A stretch of DNA of 20,329 bases from CAZPZZ01 sp964591245 (lineage in GTDB: Bacteria > Acidobacteriota > Vicinamibacteria > Vicinamibacterales > UBA8438). Made by a program: the position numbers and the translations under genes. Shown in pieces: positions 7,237-15,476 of the stretch. Each line of letters opens with the position of its first letter. The first letter of the stretch is position 1. The stretch covers positions 1 through 20,329 of the forward strand of contig CAZPZZ010000068.1 in assembly GCA_964591245.1 (NCBI GenBank). The letters run 5' to 3'. The notes under the pieces are model-generated. The model ran no database searches and was not told where the DNA came from. It was given only the letters and a program-made list of their open reading frames with translations.

Positions 7237-9627
7237 TCACGTTACGTCATCATCGGGATCATCTTCGGGTACCGGCGCACTCGGTTCGATCGAGAAGGTG
7301 AGGGCGTTCTGGCTGGGAGCAAGCTCGATACGAACAGTGCCGCCGTGTTCTAGTTGCCCGAACAGAATCTCGTCTGTCAATGGGTTGCGCACCTCGGTCT
7401 GGATGAGCCGGGCTAATGGGCGAGCTCCGTACGTCGGGTCGTAGCCCGTTTTGGCCAGCCAGTTCCGGGCATCTGGTTCGAGGGTGATGGCGATGCGGCG
7501 TTCGGCGAGCTGCGTCTCGAGCTGCAGGATGAACTTCTCGACGATTGTCTCGACGACTGTGAGAGGCAAATTGTCGAACGTCACGATGGCGTCGAGCCGG
7601 TTACGGAACTCGGGACTGAAGGCCCGCTCCAGCGCGGCTTTCGTTCGCGTCTTGCCGGCGCTATTCCGGTCGTCACTGAATCCAATGGGGGCTGCGGTCA
7701 TCTCACGGGAGCCCGCATTTGACGTCATGATCACGACGACTTGTCGGAAGTCTGCTTTTCGGCCGTTGTTGTCAGTCAGTGTTGCGTGATCCATCACCTG
7801 TAACAGAATGTTGTAGACGTCGGGGTGGGCTTTCTCGATTTCATCGAGGAGTAGCACAGCGTAGGGATGTGTCCGGACGGCGTCCACAAGGAGGCCGCCT
7901 TGCTCGAATCCTACATACCCGGGAGGGGCGCCGATGAGCCGCGCCACTGCATGCTTTTCCATGTACTCGCTCATGTCATAGCGGATGAACTCGTTTCCCA
8001 GGTGGATCGCGAGTTGCTTGGCGAGTTCCGTCTTGCCTACGCCGGTCGGACCGGTGAATAGGAAGCAGCCGGCTGGTCGGTCGGGCTGGCCAAGGCCAGC
8101 TCTCGCTCGTTTGATGGCGGTAGAGACAGCTGAGATCGCCTCATCCTGACCGAAGACCACTCGACAGAGCGCATCGTCGAGTGTGCGGAGCCGATCCTTG
8201 TCTGACACGCTGGCCTGCTTTTCGGGAATGCGGGCCATGCGGGCGAGAACACGTTCAATGTCCGCCACTTTGACGTGTGTAGGAGCGGGACTGGCCTCAG
8301 GCAAGGCAGCGTCGGCGGTTTCGGGAATTTCGGCCACACCGGCGGGTGTGCTGGCCGGCGCGGGGATACGCCCTGCTTCTCGTGCGCCCACGGCCATCTT
8401 TGCTCCCGCTTCGTCGATAACGTCGATTGCACTATCCGGGAGTCGCGAATCGCGAAGATGCTGCGCGGCCAACTTGGCGGCGGCTTGTAGTGCCCCGGCC
8501 GTGTACCGCACGTGATGGTGTTCTTCGTAGTGTGCACGGAGCCCCTTGAGGATCGCCACAGTCTCCTCGACGCTGGCTTCCTCGATCACGACCTTCTGGA
8601 GACGACGGGCGAGGCCGCGATCCCGTTCGATGTGCTTGAACTCGTCAAAGGTGGTCGAGCCAACGACGCGGAGTTCGCCAGCCACCAGGACTGGCTTTAT
8701 CAGTGTTGCGAGATCCATTGTGCCGCCGGTCGTAGCACCCGCCCCGACCGTGGCATGTACTTCATCGATGAACAGGATTGGTAGGTTACGGGCAGACAGG
8801 GCGTCGATGACAGCCTTGAATCGTTCCTCGAAGTCGCCGCGAAACCGCGTGCCCGCCAGCAGGGCCGTGGTGTCCAGGGCATACACTTCGGCGCCCGCAA
8901 GCCGAGCGGGCACGTCCTCCTCGAGGAGCCGGCGTGCGAGGCCCTCGGCTAGTGTCGTTTTGCCAACGCCGGCATCACCGACGAACACCGGGTTGTTCTT
9001 GCGGCGTCGGCAGAGAATTTCCAGTGTGCGTTGGAGCTCGCCGGACCGCCCGATCAGCGGGTCCAACTTTCCGTCCTTTGCGCGAGCGGTCAGATTGATT
9101 GCGTACGCGGTCAGAGGATCGCGACTCCGACTCGGACCGTCGCGTTCCGCACCGGCGGTGGCTGGTTCGGAACCATCATCCTGTGGTCCGCCTGGCGCCT
9201 TCGAAATTCCGTGAGAGATGTAGTTCAGGACGTCAAGCCGGCTGATGTCCTGCGATTGCATAAGCTCGGCCGCATGCGAGTTCGGTTGTTGCAGGATGGC
9301 AGCCAGAACGTCCCCAAAACGCACCTCGTCTTTGCCAGCGCTTTGTACGTGGAGGACGGCTGTTTGCAGGACCCGTTGAAATGCGAGAGTCTGATCCGGT
9401 TCCCTGCCTCTGGTGCCACGTGGAAATTGCTCCAGTGTTGCCAGGAATTCGTCGAGCGAGTGGCGGAGGGCAGGCAGATCGGCTCCACAGGCGGCCAGAA
9501 TCTTCTCGCCCTCAGGGTCGTGTGCCAGCGCGTACAACAAATGTTCGAGTGTTAGATGCGTATGCCTCCGTGAGGCCGCCTCACGATAGGCAACGTTGAG
9601 GATTAGCTCGAGCGCGGCGCTAAACAT
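7237..9627 (-). CDS. clpA: ATP-dependent Clp protease ATP-binding subunit ClpA
   Basis: AAA+ unfoldase that threads substrates, including those delivered by ClpS, into ClpP. It has 796 residues. The Clp N-domain (about 1-150) begins 'MFSAALELILNVAYREA'. D1 has Walker A GDAGVGKT near residue 220 and Walker B LFIDEVHA. D2 has Walker A GPTGVGKT near 527, Walker B LLLDEIEKAH and the pore-loop element GYVGFEQGG. There is no ClpB-type coiled-coil M domain between D1 and D2, and 'PIGFSDD' in D2 matches the position of the IGL/IGF loop that docks ClpP, so ClpA rather than ClpB. The frame is open upstream to 9750, but those 41 codons overlap clpS and do not match the family, so ATG at 9627 is the start. 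It lies 10 bp after the clpS stop, in the same operon. Confidence 0.95.
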   Translation of the reverse strand: MFSAALELILNVAYREAASRRHTHLTLEHLLYALAHDPEGEKILAACGADLPALRHSLDEFLATLEQFPRGTRGREPDQTLAFQRVLQTAVLHVQSAGKDEVRFGDVLAAILQQPNSHAAELMQSQDISRLDVLNYISHGISKAPGGPQDDGSEPATAGAERDGPSRSRDPLTAYAINLTARAKDGKLDPLIGRSGELQRTLEILCRRRKNNPVFVGDAGVGKTTLAEGLARRLLEEDVPARLAGAEVYALDTTALLAGTRFRGDFEERFKAVIDALSARNLPILFIDEVHATVGAGATTGGTMDLATLIKPVLVAGELRVVGSTTFDEFKHIERDRGLARRLQKVVIEEASVEETVAILKGLRAHYEEHHHVRYTAGALQAAAKLAAQHLRDSRLPDSAIDVIDEAGAKMAVGAREAGRIPAPASTPAGVAEIPETADAALPEASPAPTHVKVADIERVLARMARIPEKQASVSDKDRLRTLDDALCRVVFGQDEAISAVSTAIKRARAGLGQPDRPAGCFLFTGPTGVGKTELAKQLAIHLGNEFIRYDMSEYMEKHAVARLIGAPPGYVGFEQGGLLVDAVRTHPYAVLLLDEIEKAHPDVYNILLQVMDHATLTDNNGRKADFRQVVVIMTSNAGSREMTAAPIGFSDDRNSAGKTRTKAALERAFSPEFRNRLDAIVTFDNLPLTVVETIVEKFILQLETQLAERRIAITLEPDARNWLAKTGYDPTYGARPLARLIQTEVRNPLTDEILFGQLEHGGTVRIELAPSQNALTFSIEPSAPVPEDDPDDDVT

Positions 9628-9637
9628 CTGGGTGTAC

Positions 9638-9958
9638 TCACTCCTCTTCGAGTGTGGCTTGCAGTGGAAAATTTTCCCGCCGCGCCAAATCCTGGGTTGT
9701 CGCGACTTTGGTTTCGGCGATCTCGTAGGTATAGGTTCCGCATACTCCACGACCTTGCATATGAACCTGCATCATGATGCGGTACGCCTCCGCCGGAGAT
9801 TTGTGGAACACAGACTCAAGGATCTGCACTACAAACTCCATCGTGGTGTAATCGTCGTTCAACAGTGAGACGCGATACAGAGTCGGCTTACCCGTCTTCT
9901 GCCGCGTTTCCTCGAGCACGCCATGACCAGTGTTTGGTTCACGCACCATTGCTCCCAT
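9638..9958 (-). CDS. clpS: ATP-dependent Clp protease adaptor ClpS
   Basis: Adaptor that binds N-degron substrates and hands them to ClpA. In 106 residues it has the core motif LLNDDYTTMEFV, with N34, D35 and D36 of the N-degron pocket, and H66 in 'MMQVHMQGRGVCG'; these are the E. coli pocket residues at the same numbering. The N-terminal extension is polar, as expected for the flexible arm that engages ClpA. Start choice is not settled: ATG at 9958 has no good ribosome binding site, while the ATG at 9949 and the GTG next to it follow GGGAG closely. It lies upstream of clpA with 10 bp between them, so the two are co-transcribed. It is divergent from the MBL-fold gene. Confidence 0.94.
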   Translation of the reverse strand: MGAMVREPNTGHGVLEETRQKTGKPTLYRVSLLNDDYTTMEFVVQILESVFHKSPAEAYRIMMQVHMQGRGVCGTYTYEIAETKVATTQDLARRENFPLQATLEEE

Positions 9959-10054
9959 AAGACTATGGAGTCTGTGGCAAGGTCAAGCGGCCGGAAGCGA
10001 TCGGTGTGACTGACGTCCCAAGCCGGCCAGTCTGCGTAGTAATATTCCAAGGCT

Positions 10055-10975
10055 ATGCAGACTATTGCTCGGGGCTTGTCCTCGGTGGATTTGGTGATTC
10101 TGGGTCAGCCGCGAATTATCGCGACCGCCGTGTTGCACAGTCCCGCTGGGGTCGCGCTGGTTGATCCGGGCCCTTCGACCTGTCTTGACACGCTCCGTGC
10201 CGATCTGTTGACCCATGGGATCACGCTTGCGGATGTCCGAACGGTGTTGTTGACCCATATTCACCTCGACCACGCTGGAGTGGCGGGAACGCTCGTCCGC
10301 GAGAATCCTGAGATTCAGGTCTACGTTCATGAGCGTGGTGCGCCCCATATGGCGGATCCCGAAAAATTGCTGACGAGTGCGACACGTCTGTACGGCGCTG
10401 ATATGGATCGATTGTGGGGAGAGTTTCTCGCAGTTCCGGAATCGAATCTCCATCCGCTCGGCGGGGGTGAAACGATTGCGGTGGCAGACCGGCAGCTTGA
10501 GGTGGCGTATACACCGGGGCATGCCTCGCATCATCTGAGCTTTTTCGACCGTGCTGCTCGCGTGGCATTCGTGGGGGACACGGCGGGGGTTCGGATCGGG
10601 CCTGACGTGTTCGTCCTGCCTCCTACACCCCCACCTGACATCGACCTTGATCTGTGGACAGCGAGCATCCGGCTGATCGAAGGGTGGCAGGCCGAAACAT
10701 TATTCCTGACGCACTTCGGGCCCTACAACGATCCGCCGGGGCATCTGGCGTCTCTCGTCACACATCTCGAGGGTCTGTCACAGCTCGGGCGGAGTATCGT
10801 GGAGCGAGCGGCGAGTGACGCCGAGCGGGAAGCGCAATTCGTGGCGGACGCGCGCCGCTATTTGCAGCGACACGTATCCGATGCGACCGCGGCGCTCTAC
10901 GATCAGGCGGCACCGCTGACACATTGTTGGCTCGGCCTGGCGCGGTACTGGAAGAAACAAGGTGTGCATGCCTGA
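10055..10975 (+). CDS. MBL-fold metallo-hydrolase
   Basis: A 306-residue metallo-beta-lactamase-fold hydrolase. The dinuclear metal site is complete: THIHLDHAG gives H68, H70, D72 and H73, followed by H156 in TPGHASHH, D175 in VGDT and H220 in LTHFGP. No signal peptide is present, so it is probably cytoplasmic. The C-terminal part (about 240-306) is helical and resembles tails of MBL proteins that act on thioesters, lactones or similar compounds, but no substrate can be assigned. It is the first gene of a forward three-gene cluster: its last codons overlap the start of the DinB-like gene, indicating coupling. AAGG immediately before the ATG is a weak ribosome binding site. A TAATAT at 10040 could be a -10 element but would give a nearly leaderless transcript. 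Confidence 0.9.
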   Translation: MQTIARGLSSVDLVILGQPRIIATAVLHSPAGVALVDPGPSTCLDTLRADLLTHGITLADVRTVLLTHIHLDHAGVAGTLVRENPEIQVYVHERGAPHMADPEKLLTSATRLYGADMDRLWGEFLAVPESNLHPLGGGETIAVADRQLEVAYTPGHASHHLSFFDRAARVAFVGDTAGVRIGPDVFVLPPTPPPDIDLDLWTASIRLIEGWQAETLFLTHFGPYNDPPGHLASLVTHLEGLSQLGRSIVERAASDAEREAQFVADARRYLQRHVSDATAALYDQAAPLTHCWLGLARYWKKQGVHA

Positions 10976-11528
10976 TTCGCATCTGACCGACGTCGACCGC
11001 GCGCGGGCTGTCCAGCTCCTTGAACGTACCCGCGATGAGCTCGCCGGGGCCGTCGAGGATCTGTCGGCGGCGCAATGGAACTACCAGCCGACCTTGGATC
11101 GATGGTCTATCGGTTTGATCGTCGAGCATCTTGGTATTGTGGAGCAACGCCTCTTTGGTCAGGTCGAGCGGGCGCTAGCCCGATTGCCGAACGTACGGTG
11201 GGCGTCAGAGACAACCGGCAAGGATGAGTTGGTCGAGAAGATGCTGACTGACCGTGGTACGCCGAGGCAGGCGCCAGATGGCGTCGTTCCCACTGGAGCA
11301 GTTGATAGAACGACGGCGCTACAGCGGTTCCGCGAGCGGCGAGCGACGACAATCGCCTTCGCGGAGACAACGCGCGAGCCGCTCAAGGCTCACACCCTTG
11401 ACCATCATCGTGCTGCCTACGGGACGCTGAACGCCTACCAGTGGCTGATCTATATCCCGTTTCACCTTCAGCGGCATCTGGCCCAAATCGACGAAATCAA
11501 GGGGACGCCAGGCTATCCCCACGGTTAA
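10968..11528 (+). CDS. DinB-family (DinB/YfiT-like four-helix) putative metalloenzyme
   Basis: A 186-residue all-helical protein of the DinB_2/YfiT superfamily. The metal-binding histidine pattern is visible: H54 in 'IVEHLGIVEQ', then H166 and H170 in 'FHLQRHLAQ' near the C-terminus; 'W.YQP..DRWSI' before the first histidine is typical. Superfamily members include thiol-dependent transferases and many uncharacterised proteins, often in detoxification or secondary thiol metabolism, so the role here is open. The ATG at 10968 overlaps the MBL gene end by eight bases; a GTG two codons earlier (10962) is possible. Its TAA shares an A with an ATG (11528) in frame with the next gene, so all three genes are probably one operon. 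Confidence 0.85.
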   Translation: MPDSHLTDVDRARAVQLLERTRDELAGAVEDLSAAQWNYQPTLDRWSIGLIVEHLGIVEQRLFGQVERALARLPNVRWASETTGKDELVEKMLTDRGTPRQAPDGVVPTGAVDRTTALQRFRERRATTIAFAETTREPLKAHTLDHHRAAYGTLNAYQWLIYIPFHLQRHLAQIDEIKGTPGYPHG

Positions 11529-11560
11529 TGCCTTCACTCGCTTCGCGGGAGCCTTCGCCT

Positions 11561-12640
11561 ATGCAGCTCGGTTTCATCGGACTCGGCACGATGGGGCGCC
11601 CCATGGCGCTTCATTTGATCGGCGCTGGCCACGCGCTTGCGGTATTCGCTCGAAGGGAGGACGCGATGCAGCCTCTCGTTGAAGCGGGAGCCGTGGCATG
11701 TGCTACCCCGGCGGCGGTCGCTGAGCAGAGCGATATTACTTTCACGATGGTAACCGGAACAGCCGATGTGGAGCAGGTTGTCTTGGGTGACGACGGGCTC
11801 ATTCATGGCGCCAGAGCCGGGACATTGGTGATCGACATGAGTACCATCGACCCTTCAGCGACGCGTGACATTTCCCGCACCTTGGCTGAGTCAGGAGTGG
11901 ACATGCTCGATGCGCCGGTGTCGGGCGGGCCTCAGGGGGCCAGGGATGCGTCTCTCACCATCATGGTCGGTGGTCCGGAGCGCGCTGTCGAACGAGCGCG
12001 CCCTTTGTTTGACGTGCTGGGAGATTCGTCCACGCATATGGGAGAGGCTGGGGCTGGTCAAACGACCAAAGCGTGCAACCAGCTCGCCATCTTGGTCACG
12101 GCCCAGGGGGTTGCCGAGGCGCTGACGCTTGCGCGGTGCTCCGGGCTGGACCCGGAGCGCGTTCGTCAGGTTCTGATGGGGGGACTTGCGTCGAGCCGGG
12201 TGATGGATCTGTTCGGCACGCGTATGGCCTCGCGGGATTTCAGTGCTGGCATCGAATCTCGACTCTATTACAAGGATCTCGATATTGCGCTTGATCTGGG
12301 TCGAGCCCGCGGTGCGGCATTGCCAGGAGCGGCACTGACCATGCAGTTCATCAACGCATTGATCGGGGCTCACCGGGACCGCGATGACCTATCTGCTCTC
12401 ATCACCGTAATCGAACAGCTCGGTGTCTCTTCCGATTCTCAGTGCTCAGAGTCGCGCACGGCTCTCCGAGCAGTCACCGATCGCGCGGCGGTGGGGTCCA
12501 AAGTGCCAAGCGAAGAATGGTCCAGAGCGCGACGAAGGCATCCTGTAGTCCGATTTTCTTTCCTTCATCGTAGGTACGCCCGCTATACGAGATGGGCACT
12601 TCAAATATGCGCGCGCGCAACCGTGCGACCTTACAGGTGA
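11561..12640 (+). CDS. Beta-hydroxyacid dehydrogenase (3-hydroxyisobutyrate dehydrogenase-like), 3'-extended
   Basis: NAD(P)-dependent oxidoreductase of the 3-hydroxyisobutyrate dehydrogenase/tartronate semialdehyde reductase family. The Rossmann motif GLGTMG is at residues 7-12, the substrate motif DAPVSGGPQGA follows, and the catalytic lysine is K170 in 'GQTTKACNQL'. The substrate is unknown. ATG at 11561 starts exactly at the family N-terminus 'MQLGFIGLG', with GGGAG nine bases upstream; an in-frame ATG at 11528 overlapping the DinB stop (TAATG) would add 11 residues. The homologous part ends near residue 300 (about nt 12460), close to usual family length. The frame then continues for about 58 arginine-rich residues, antisense to the convergent glycosyltransferase. 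This tail is probably not functional and may reflect loss of the stop codon or a sequence error. Confidence 0.87.
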   Translation: MQLGFIGLGTMGRPMALHLIGAGHALAVFARREDAMQPLVEAGAVACATPAAVAEQSDITFTMVTGTADVEQVVLGDDGLIHGARAGTLVIDMSTIDPSATRDISRTLAESGVDMLDAPVSGGPQGARDASLTIMVGGPERAVERARPLFDVLGDSSTHMGEAGAGQTTKACNQLAILVTAQGVAEALTLARCSGLDPERVRQVLMGGLASSRVMDLFGTRMASRDFSAGIESRLYYKDLDIALDLGRARGAALPGAALTMQFINALIGAHRDRDDLSALITVIEQLGVSSDSQCSESRTALRAVTDRAAVGSKVPSEEWSRARRRHPVVRFSFLHRRYARYTRWALQICARATVRPYR

Positions 12641-13205
12641 TCTCCGGTTCCATCCCGAATCCGCGAGATTGGAGATCCAGGCGATCGACGACGTCGCGCG
12701 TCATCGCCTTGTAGCAGGTTTCCATGTCGGTCAGATTGAGGTCGGTACATGCGTTGGAGAAGAGGGTCAACAACTTGTTACCGATCGAATGCCAAAAATA
12801 GAGAACTCGGCTCCCATCGCGTGATCCGAGAAAGCGGGAACCGTATACGACGTCGGCTTTGCCGTCGAGGATGGGGCGCAGAAGGATCGGGTATTCGGAT
12901 GGGTTGTATTCAAGATCAGCGTCTTGCACCAGGACGACGTCCCCCACCGATTCTCGGAATCCACGGGTGACTGCCGCTCCCTTGCCGAGGTTCATTGGTT
13001 GCGTGAAGACCTTGACGCCGTGCAGTTCGCCGATGCTCTTCAGTATTTCGTCCGTACCGTCTGTCGAACCGTCGTCGACAATGACGACTTCCCGTTCGAG
13101 AGGGCCTAGGTCCACTTTCAAGACGCGATCCACGATCGTGGCGACGGTCTCCCGTTCGTTGTAGACCGGCATTACGATGGAGAGTTTGCTAGAGGGCCGA
13201 TTCAT
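12474..13205 (-). CDS. Family 2 glycosyltransferase (dolichyl-phosphate mannose synthase-like)
   Basis: A 243-residue GT-A fold glycosyltransferase, probably using a nucleotide sugar with a polyprenyl-phosphate or similar acceptor at the cytoplasmic membrane face. 'LSIVMPVYNERETV' opens the fold, DDG (44-46) binds nucleotide, DAD (95-97) is the metal-binding DXD, and 'YGSRF' follows as in DPM1-like enzymes. There are no C-terminal membrane segments, so it is the soluble type, and the length is normal. The 3' end overlaps the convergent dehydrogenase frame by 167 bp. Codons there still match the family ('FVALWTILRLA'), so this gene is the genuine occupant of the overlap. A TATGAT -10-like element lies about 73 nt upstream of the start. 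The ribosome binding site is weak. Confidence 0.9.
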   Translation of the reverse strand: MNRPSSKLSIVMPVYNERETVATIVDRVLKVDLGPLEREVVIVDDGSTDGTDEILKSIGELHGVKVFTQPMNLGKGAAVTRGFRESVGDVVLVQDADLEYNPSEYPILLRPILDGKADVVYGSRFLGSRDGSRVLYFWHSIGNKLLTLFSNACTDLNLTDMETCYKAMTRDVVDRLDLQSRGFGMEPEITCKVARLRARIFEVPISYSGRTYDEGKKIGLQDAFVALWTILRLALWTPPPRDR

Positions 13206-13656
13206 CTGAGTAGCATGCCGGTGGCTAGTCTGCCCGAAAGATCTTGCACAGGCCTGTTAAGGACCAGAAACATCGCTATCATAGCGTTTTTGGTGTCTAA
13301 GGTCCTGCGTTCGTCGGCGTCGCGTGGGGAGTGCTGGCTTTCGATGGCGCGTGGCCAGGTTGGGTGAGGCTGCGCGGTTTATCTGGTTCTCGTTGAGGAA
13401 AAACGCAGTCGGGTTGGCCGCCCTGGTCTGAGAAGAAAAGGCTCGAGCGAGAGGCATGTGCTGCGAGCGCTCCTGGGTGAAGTGCGCATAGAAAATGCGT
13501 AGGATGGTCTTGTACTGTTGTTGTTGCCGCAGAGCGACAATTGTTCGGAGTTCCGCCGGTCGTTGTACTATCGGTGCATAGTTTCCCTGTTTGTTGGTGA
13601 CTAGCCCGTGTACCGGTGAGGTGCACGGAGAGGTGGGTTCTTTCAAGGAGTGTCAG
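13206..13656. other. 451-bp divergent intergenic region
   Basis: Separates the minus-strand glycosyltransferase from the forward 340-residue secreted protein gene and must hold both promoters. Visible elements are a minus-strand TATGAT at 13278-13283, sitting inside a small palindrome (CGCTA, three-base loop, TAGCG at 13274-13286), and a weak forward pair TTGTTC (13541) and TGTACT (13564) spaced 17 bp. AAGGAG seven bases before 13657 is the ribosome binding site of the forward gene. A 129-codon minus-strand frame (13257-13646) has no ribosome binding site and no recognisable protein features, so I do not call it a gene. Confidence 0.55.
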
Positions 13657-14679
13657 ATGATTCGACTAGTTGGTGCATTACTCGTGACCGCCATGGCTGT
13701 GGCGATGCCCACATCCGCTGGTGCCCAATCATCGGACATACCGCGTGGGGCCGACGGGCGGCCTGATTTGCAGGGTGTATGGGACTTTCGAACGCTGACG
13801 CCGCTCGAGCGCCCGGCCGACCAGGCTGATCAGGCGTTGCTCAGTTTTGAAGAAGTCGCCGAGATCGAATCAAAGGCCCGCCAGCGTGCGATCGATGCGG
13901 ATCGGCCCACTGAAGTCCGAACCGAGCCGTTGCCCGTCGGGGGAAATGTCGGCGGTTATAACAATTACTGGTTCGATCGGGGCGCAGGGGTTGTCGATGA
14001 TGGTCGGACGGCGCTCATCGTTGACCCACCTCACGGCCGAGTGCCGGATTCCCTTTCTGGGGTGGCGCGACAGAGTGGATCGGACACAGATGGAACCCGG
14101 CCCGTGCGGTTCCGCGTTGGGGGAATTGCTTCGGACGGTCCGGAAGACCGGGGTCTTGCAGAACGCTGTTTACTCGGATTCAATACTGGGCCCCCAATTG
14201 TGCCGGGTGGCTACAACCAGAACATCCAGATTTTCCAGACCGCCGATCATGTAGTGATTCTGAACGAAATGGTGCACGATTCCAGAATCGTTCCTCTCGA
14301 TGGGCGCGATCGGCTGCCGGATGATGTGCGGCAATGGATGGGTAGTTCCATCGGGCGATGGGAGGACGACACGCTCGTGATCGAGACGACGAACTTTACG
14401 GGTTATACCGCGAGTTTTGCCCCGAGCGTCAGATCGGCGGTTGGGACCGGCGCTACGTTACGGTTGACTGAGCGGTTCCAACGTCTCGATGCAGAGACGT
14501 TGCTCTACGAGTTTACCGTTGATGACGCGACGAGTTTCACTCAGCCATTTTCTGCGGCACTACCGATGAAGCGGGGTGCGGCGCCGATGTTCGAGTACGC
14601 CTGCCACGAGGGGAACTATGGCATGCAGAATCTGTTGACCGGTGCCAGGACCGAGGAATTGGCCGCGTCGGAGCAGTAA
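13657..14679 (+). CDS. Secreted protein of unknown function ('GRPDLQGVW' family)
   Basis: A 340-residue exported protein with a signal peptide (about 1-24, 'LLVTAMAVAMPTSAGAQ'). After it comes 'GRPDLQGVWDF', then 'GGYNNYW', 'ALIVDPPHGRVP', 'GRWEDDTLVIETTNF', 'LLYEFTVDD' and 'YACHEGNYGM'. This order of blocks matches a family I recall as abundant in Acidobacteriota genomes, usually unnamed; I know of no established activity. The ATG at 13657 has AAGGAG seven bases upstream and begins the signal peptide, so the longer in-frame start at 13591 is rejected. The next gene encodes a secreted DUF1080 protein in the same direction 159 bp on. Conserved C-terminal cysteine and histidine residues may be structural. 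Location outside the cytoplasm is well supported; function is not. Confidence 0.85.
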   Translation: MIRLVGALLVTAMAVAMPTSAGAQSSDIPRGADGRPDLQGVWDFRTLTPLERPADQADQALLSFEEVAEIESKARQRAIDADRPTEVRTEPLPVGGNVGGYNNYWFDRGAGVVDDGRTALIVDPPHGRVPDSLSGVARQSGSDTDGTRPVRFRVGGIASDGPEDRGLAERCLLGFNTGPPIVPGGYNQNIQIFQTADHVVILNEMVHDSRIVPLDGRDRLPDDVRQWMGSSIGRWEDDTLVIETTNFTGYTASFAPSVRSAVGTGATLRLTERFQRLDAETLLYEFTVDDATSFTQPFSAALPMKRGAAPMFEYACHEGNYGMQNLLTGARTEELAASEQ

Positions 14680-14702
14680 ACCGAGAAGTGGGAAATGGAC
14701 AT

Positions 14703-14711
14703 TGGTATAAA
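14703..14711 (+). promoter_or_regulatory. Candidate extended -10 promoter before the DUF1080 gene
   Basis: TGGTATAAA fits an extended -10 element (TGn followed by TATAAA, five of six to TATAAT). No convincing -35 lies 17 bp upstream, which extended -10 promoters may lack. It would give a leader of about 120 nt, so the DUF1080 gene could be expressed separately from the gene before it. Consensus match by eye only. Confidence 0.35.
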
Positions 14712-14838
14712 AGTACGGGCATCTCTGATGCCTTTGGCCTCCCTGCGCGAGGGGACGCATTCCATTGCGCGGCATGTGGGCAGGCCAGTGTCCGATTTTG
14801 TAGACGTTGTTAACCAATTACCAGGAGAGACACTAACC

Positions 14839-15417
14839 ATGAAACGTACATTGATCATCTGCGTCTTGTCTGCATTTGTCGCACTTCAGGCTACATCGGT
14901 ATCCGCGCAAGATGCTGGTTGGACCACATTGTTCGATGGCTCGAGCCTTTCGGGCTGGAACCCGATTGGCAATGCGAATTGGGAGCTCGCCGATGGTGCG
15001 GTACAGGCGGATAGTGGCTCGGGATTCTTGGTGACACCACGGTCCTATGGCGATTTTGAAATGATTGTTCAGTACTGGGTAGATGAACCCGCCAACAGCG
15101 GCATTTTCATTCGGTGTGCCGATCCGGAAAGCGTGAACGATCTTAATTCTTACGAAGTCAATATTTACGATACCCGAGCCGACCAGACCTACCGTACGGG
15201 CGGCATCGTGCATATTGCGGCCCCGGAGAGTGTCATCGACAGCCCGGGTCGCTGGAATACCTACGAAATCGTGGCGCGCGGGTCGCGGCTACAAGTGTGG
15301 CTGAATGGAGAACAGATGGTCGATGTCGAGGATTCGCAGTTCGCGGACGGACCGATTGCGCTGCAGTATGGCGCTGGTGTTGTGAAGTTTCGCACGGTGT
15401 TGGTTCGGGAGCTGTAG
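14839..15417 (+). CDS. Secreted DUF1080 (3-keto-disaccharide hydrolase-like) protein
   Basis: A 192-residue single-domain protein of the DUF1080 family, a concanavalin-like beta sandwich. Some members have been shown to act on 3-keto-glycosides, which is why the Pfam family is now called 3-keto-disaccharide hydrolase; others may only bind glycans. A signal peptide (about 1-23, ending SVSAQ) is followed by 'WTTLFDGSSLSGWN', 'NSGIFIRC', 'YEVNIYD', 'TGGIVHIA', 'GRWNTYEIVARG' and 'VWLNGEQMVDVED', the family's usual order. The ATG at 14839 has AGGAGA upstream; a longer frame from 14695 lacks a signal peptide and is rejected. It follows the 340-residue secreted gene by 159 bp, and a strong hairpin lies about 60 bp after its stop. 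Activity and substrate are inferred from the family only. Confidence 0.9.
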   Translation: MKRTLIICVLSAFVALQATSVSAQDAGWTTLFDGSSLSGWNPIGNANWELADGAVQADSGSGFLVTPRSYGDFEMIVQYWVDEPANSGIFIRCADPESVNDLNSYEVNIYDTRADQTYRTGGIVHIAAPESVIDSPGRWNTYEIVARGSRLQVWLNGEQMVDVEDSQFADGPIALQYGAGVVKFRTVLVREL

Positions 15418-15476
15418 GCGACGAGAGCCTACGGCTCGGAGAATTGTCGTCGGTCTTGCGGGACCGTGATACACAC

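Noticed and set aside
9628..9750. Upstream extension of the clpA frame by 41 codons
   Set aside because: It overlaps clpS, has no family homology, and the Clp N-domain begins exactly at the ATG at 9627.
13274..13291. Small hairpin CGCTA/TAGCG followed by TTTTT, looking like a forward terminator
   Set aside because: The stem is only five base pairs and no forward gene ends nearby. The sequence is better explained as containing a minus-strand -10 element.
13257..13646. 129-codon minus-strand frame in the divergent intergenic region
   Set aside because: No ribosome binding site or protein features, and it covers the place where two promoters must lie.
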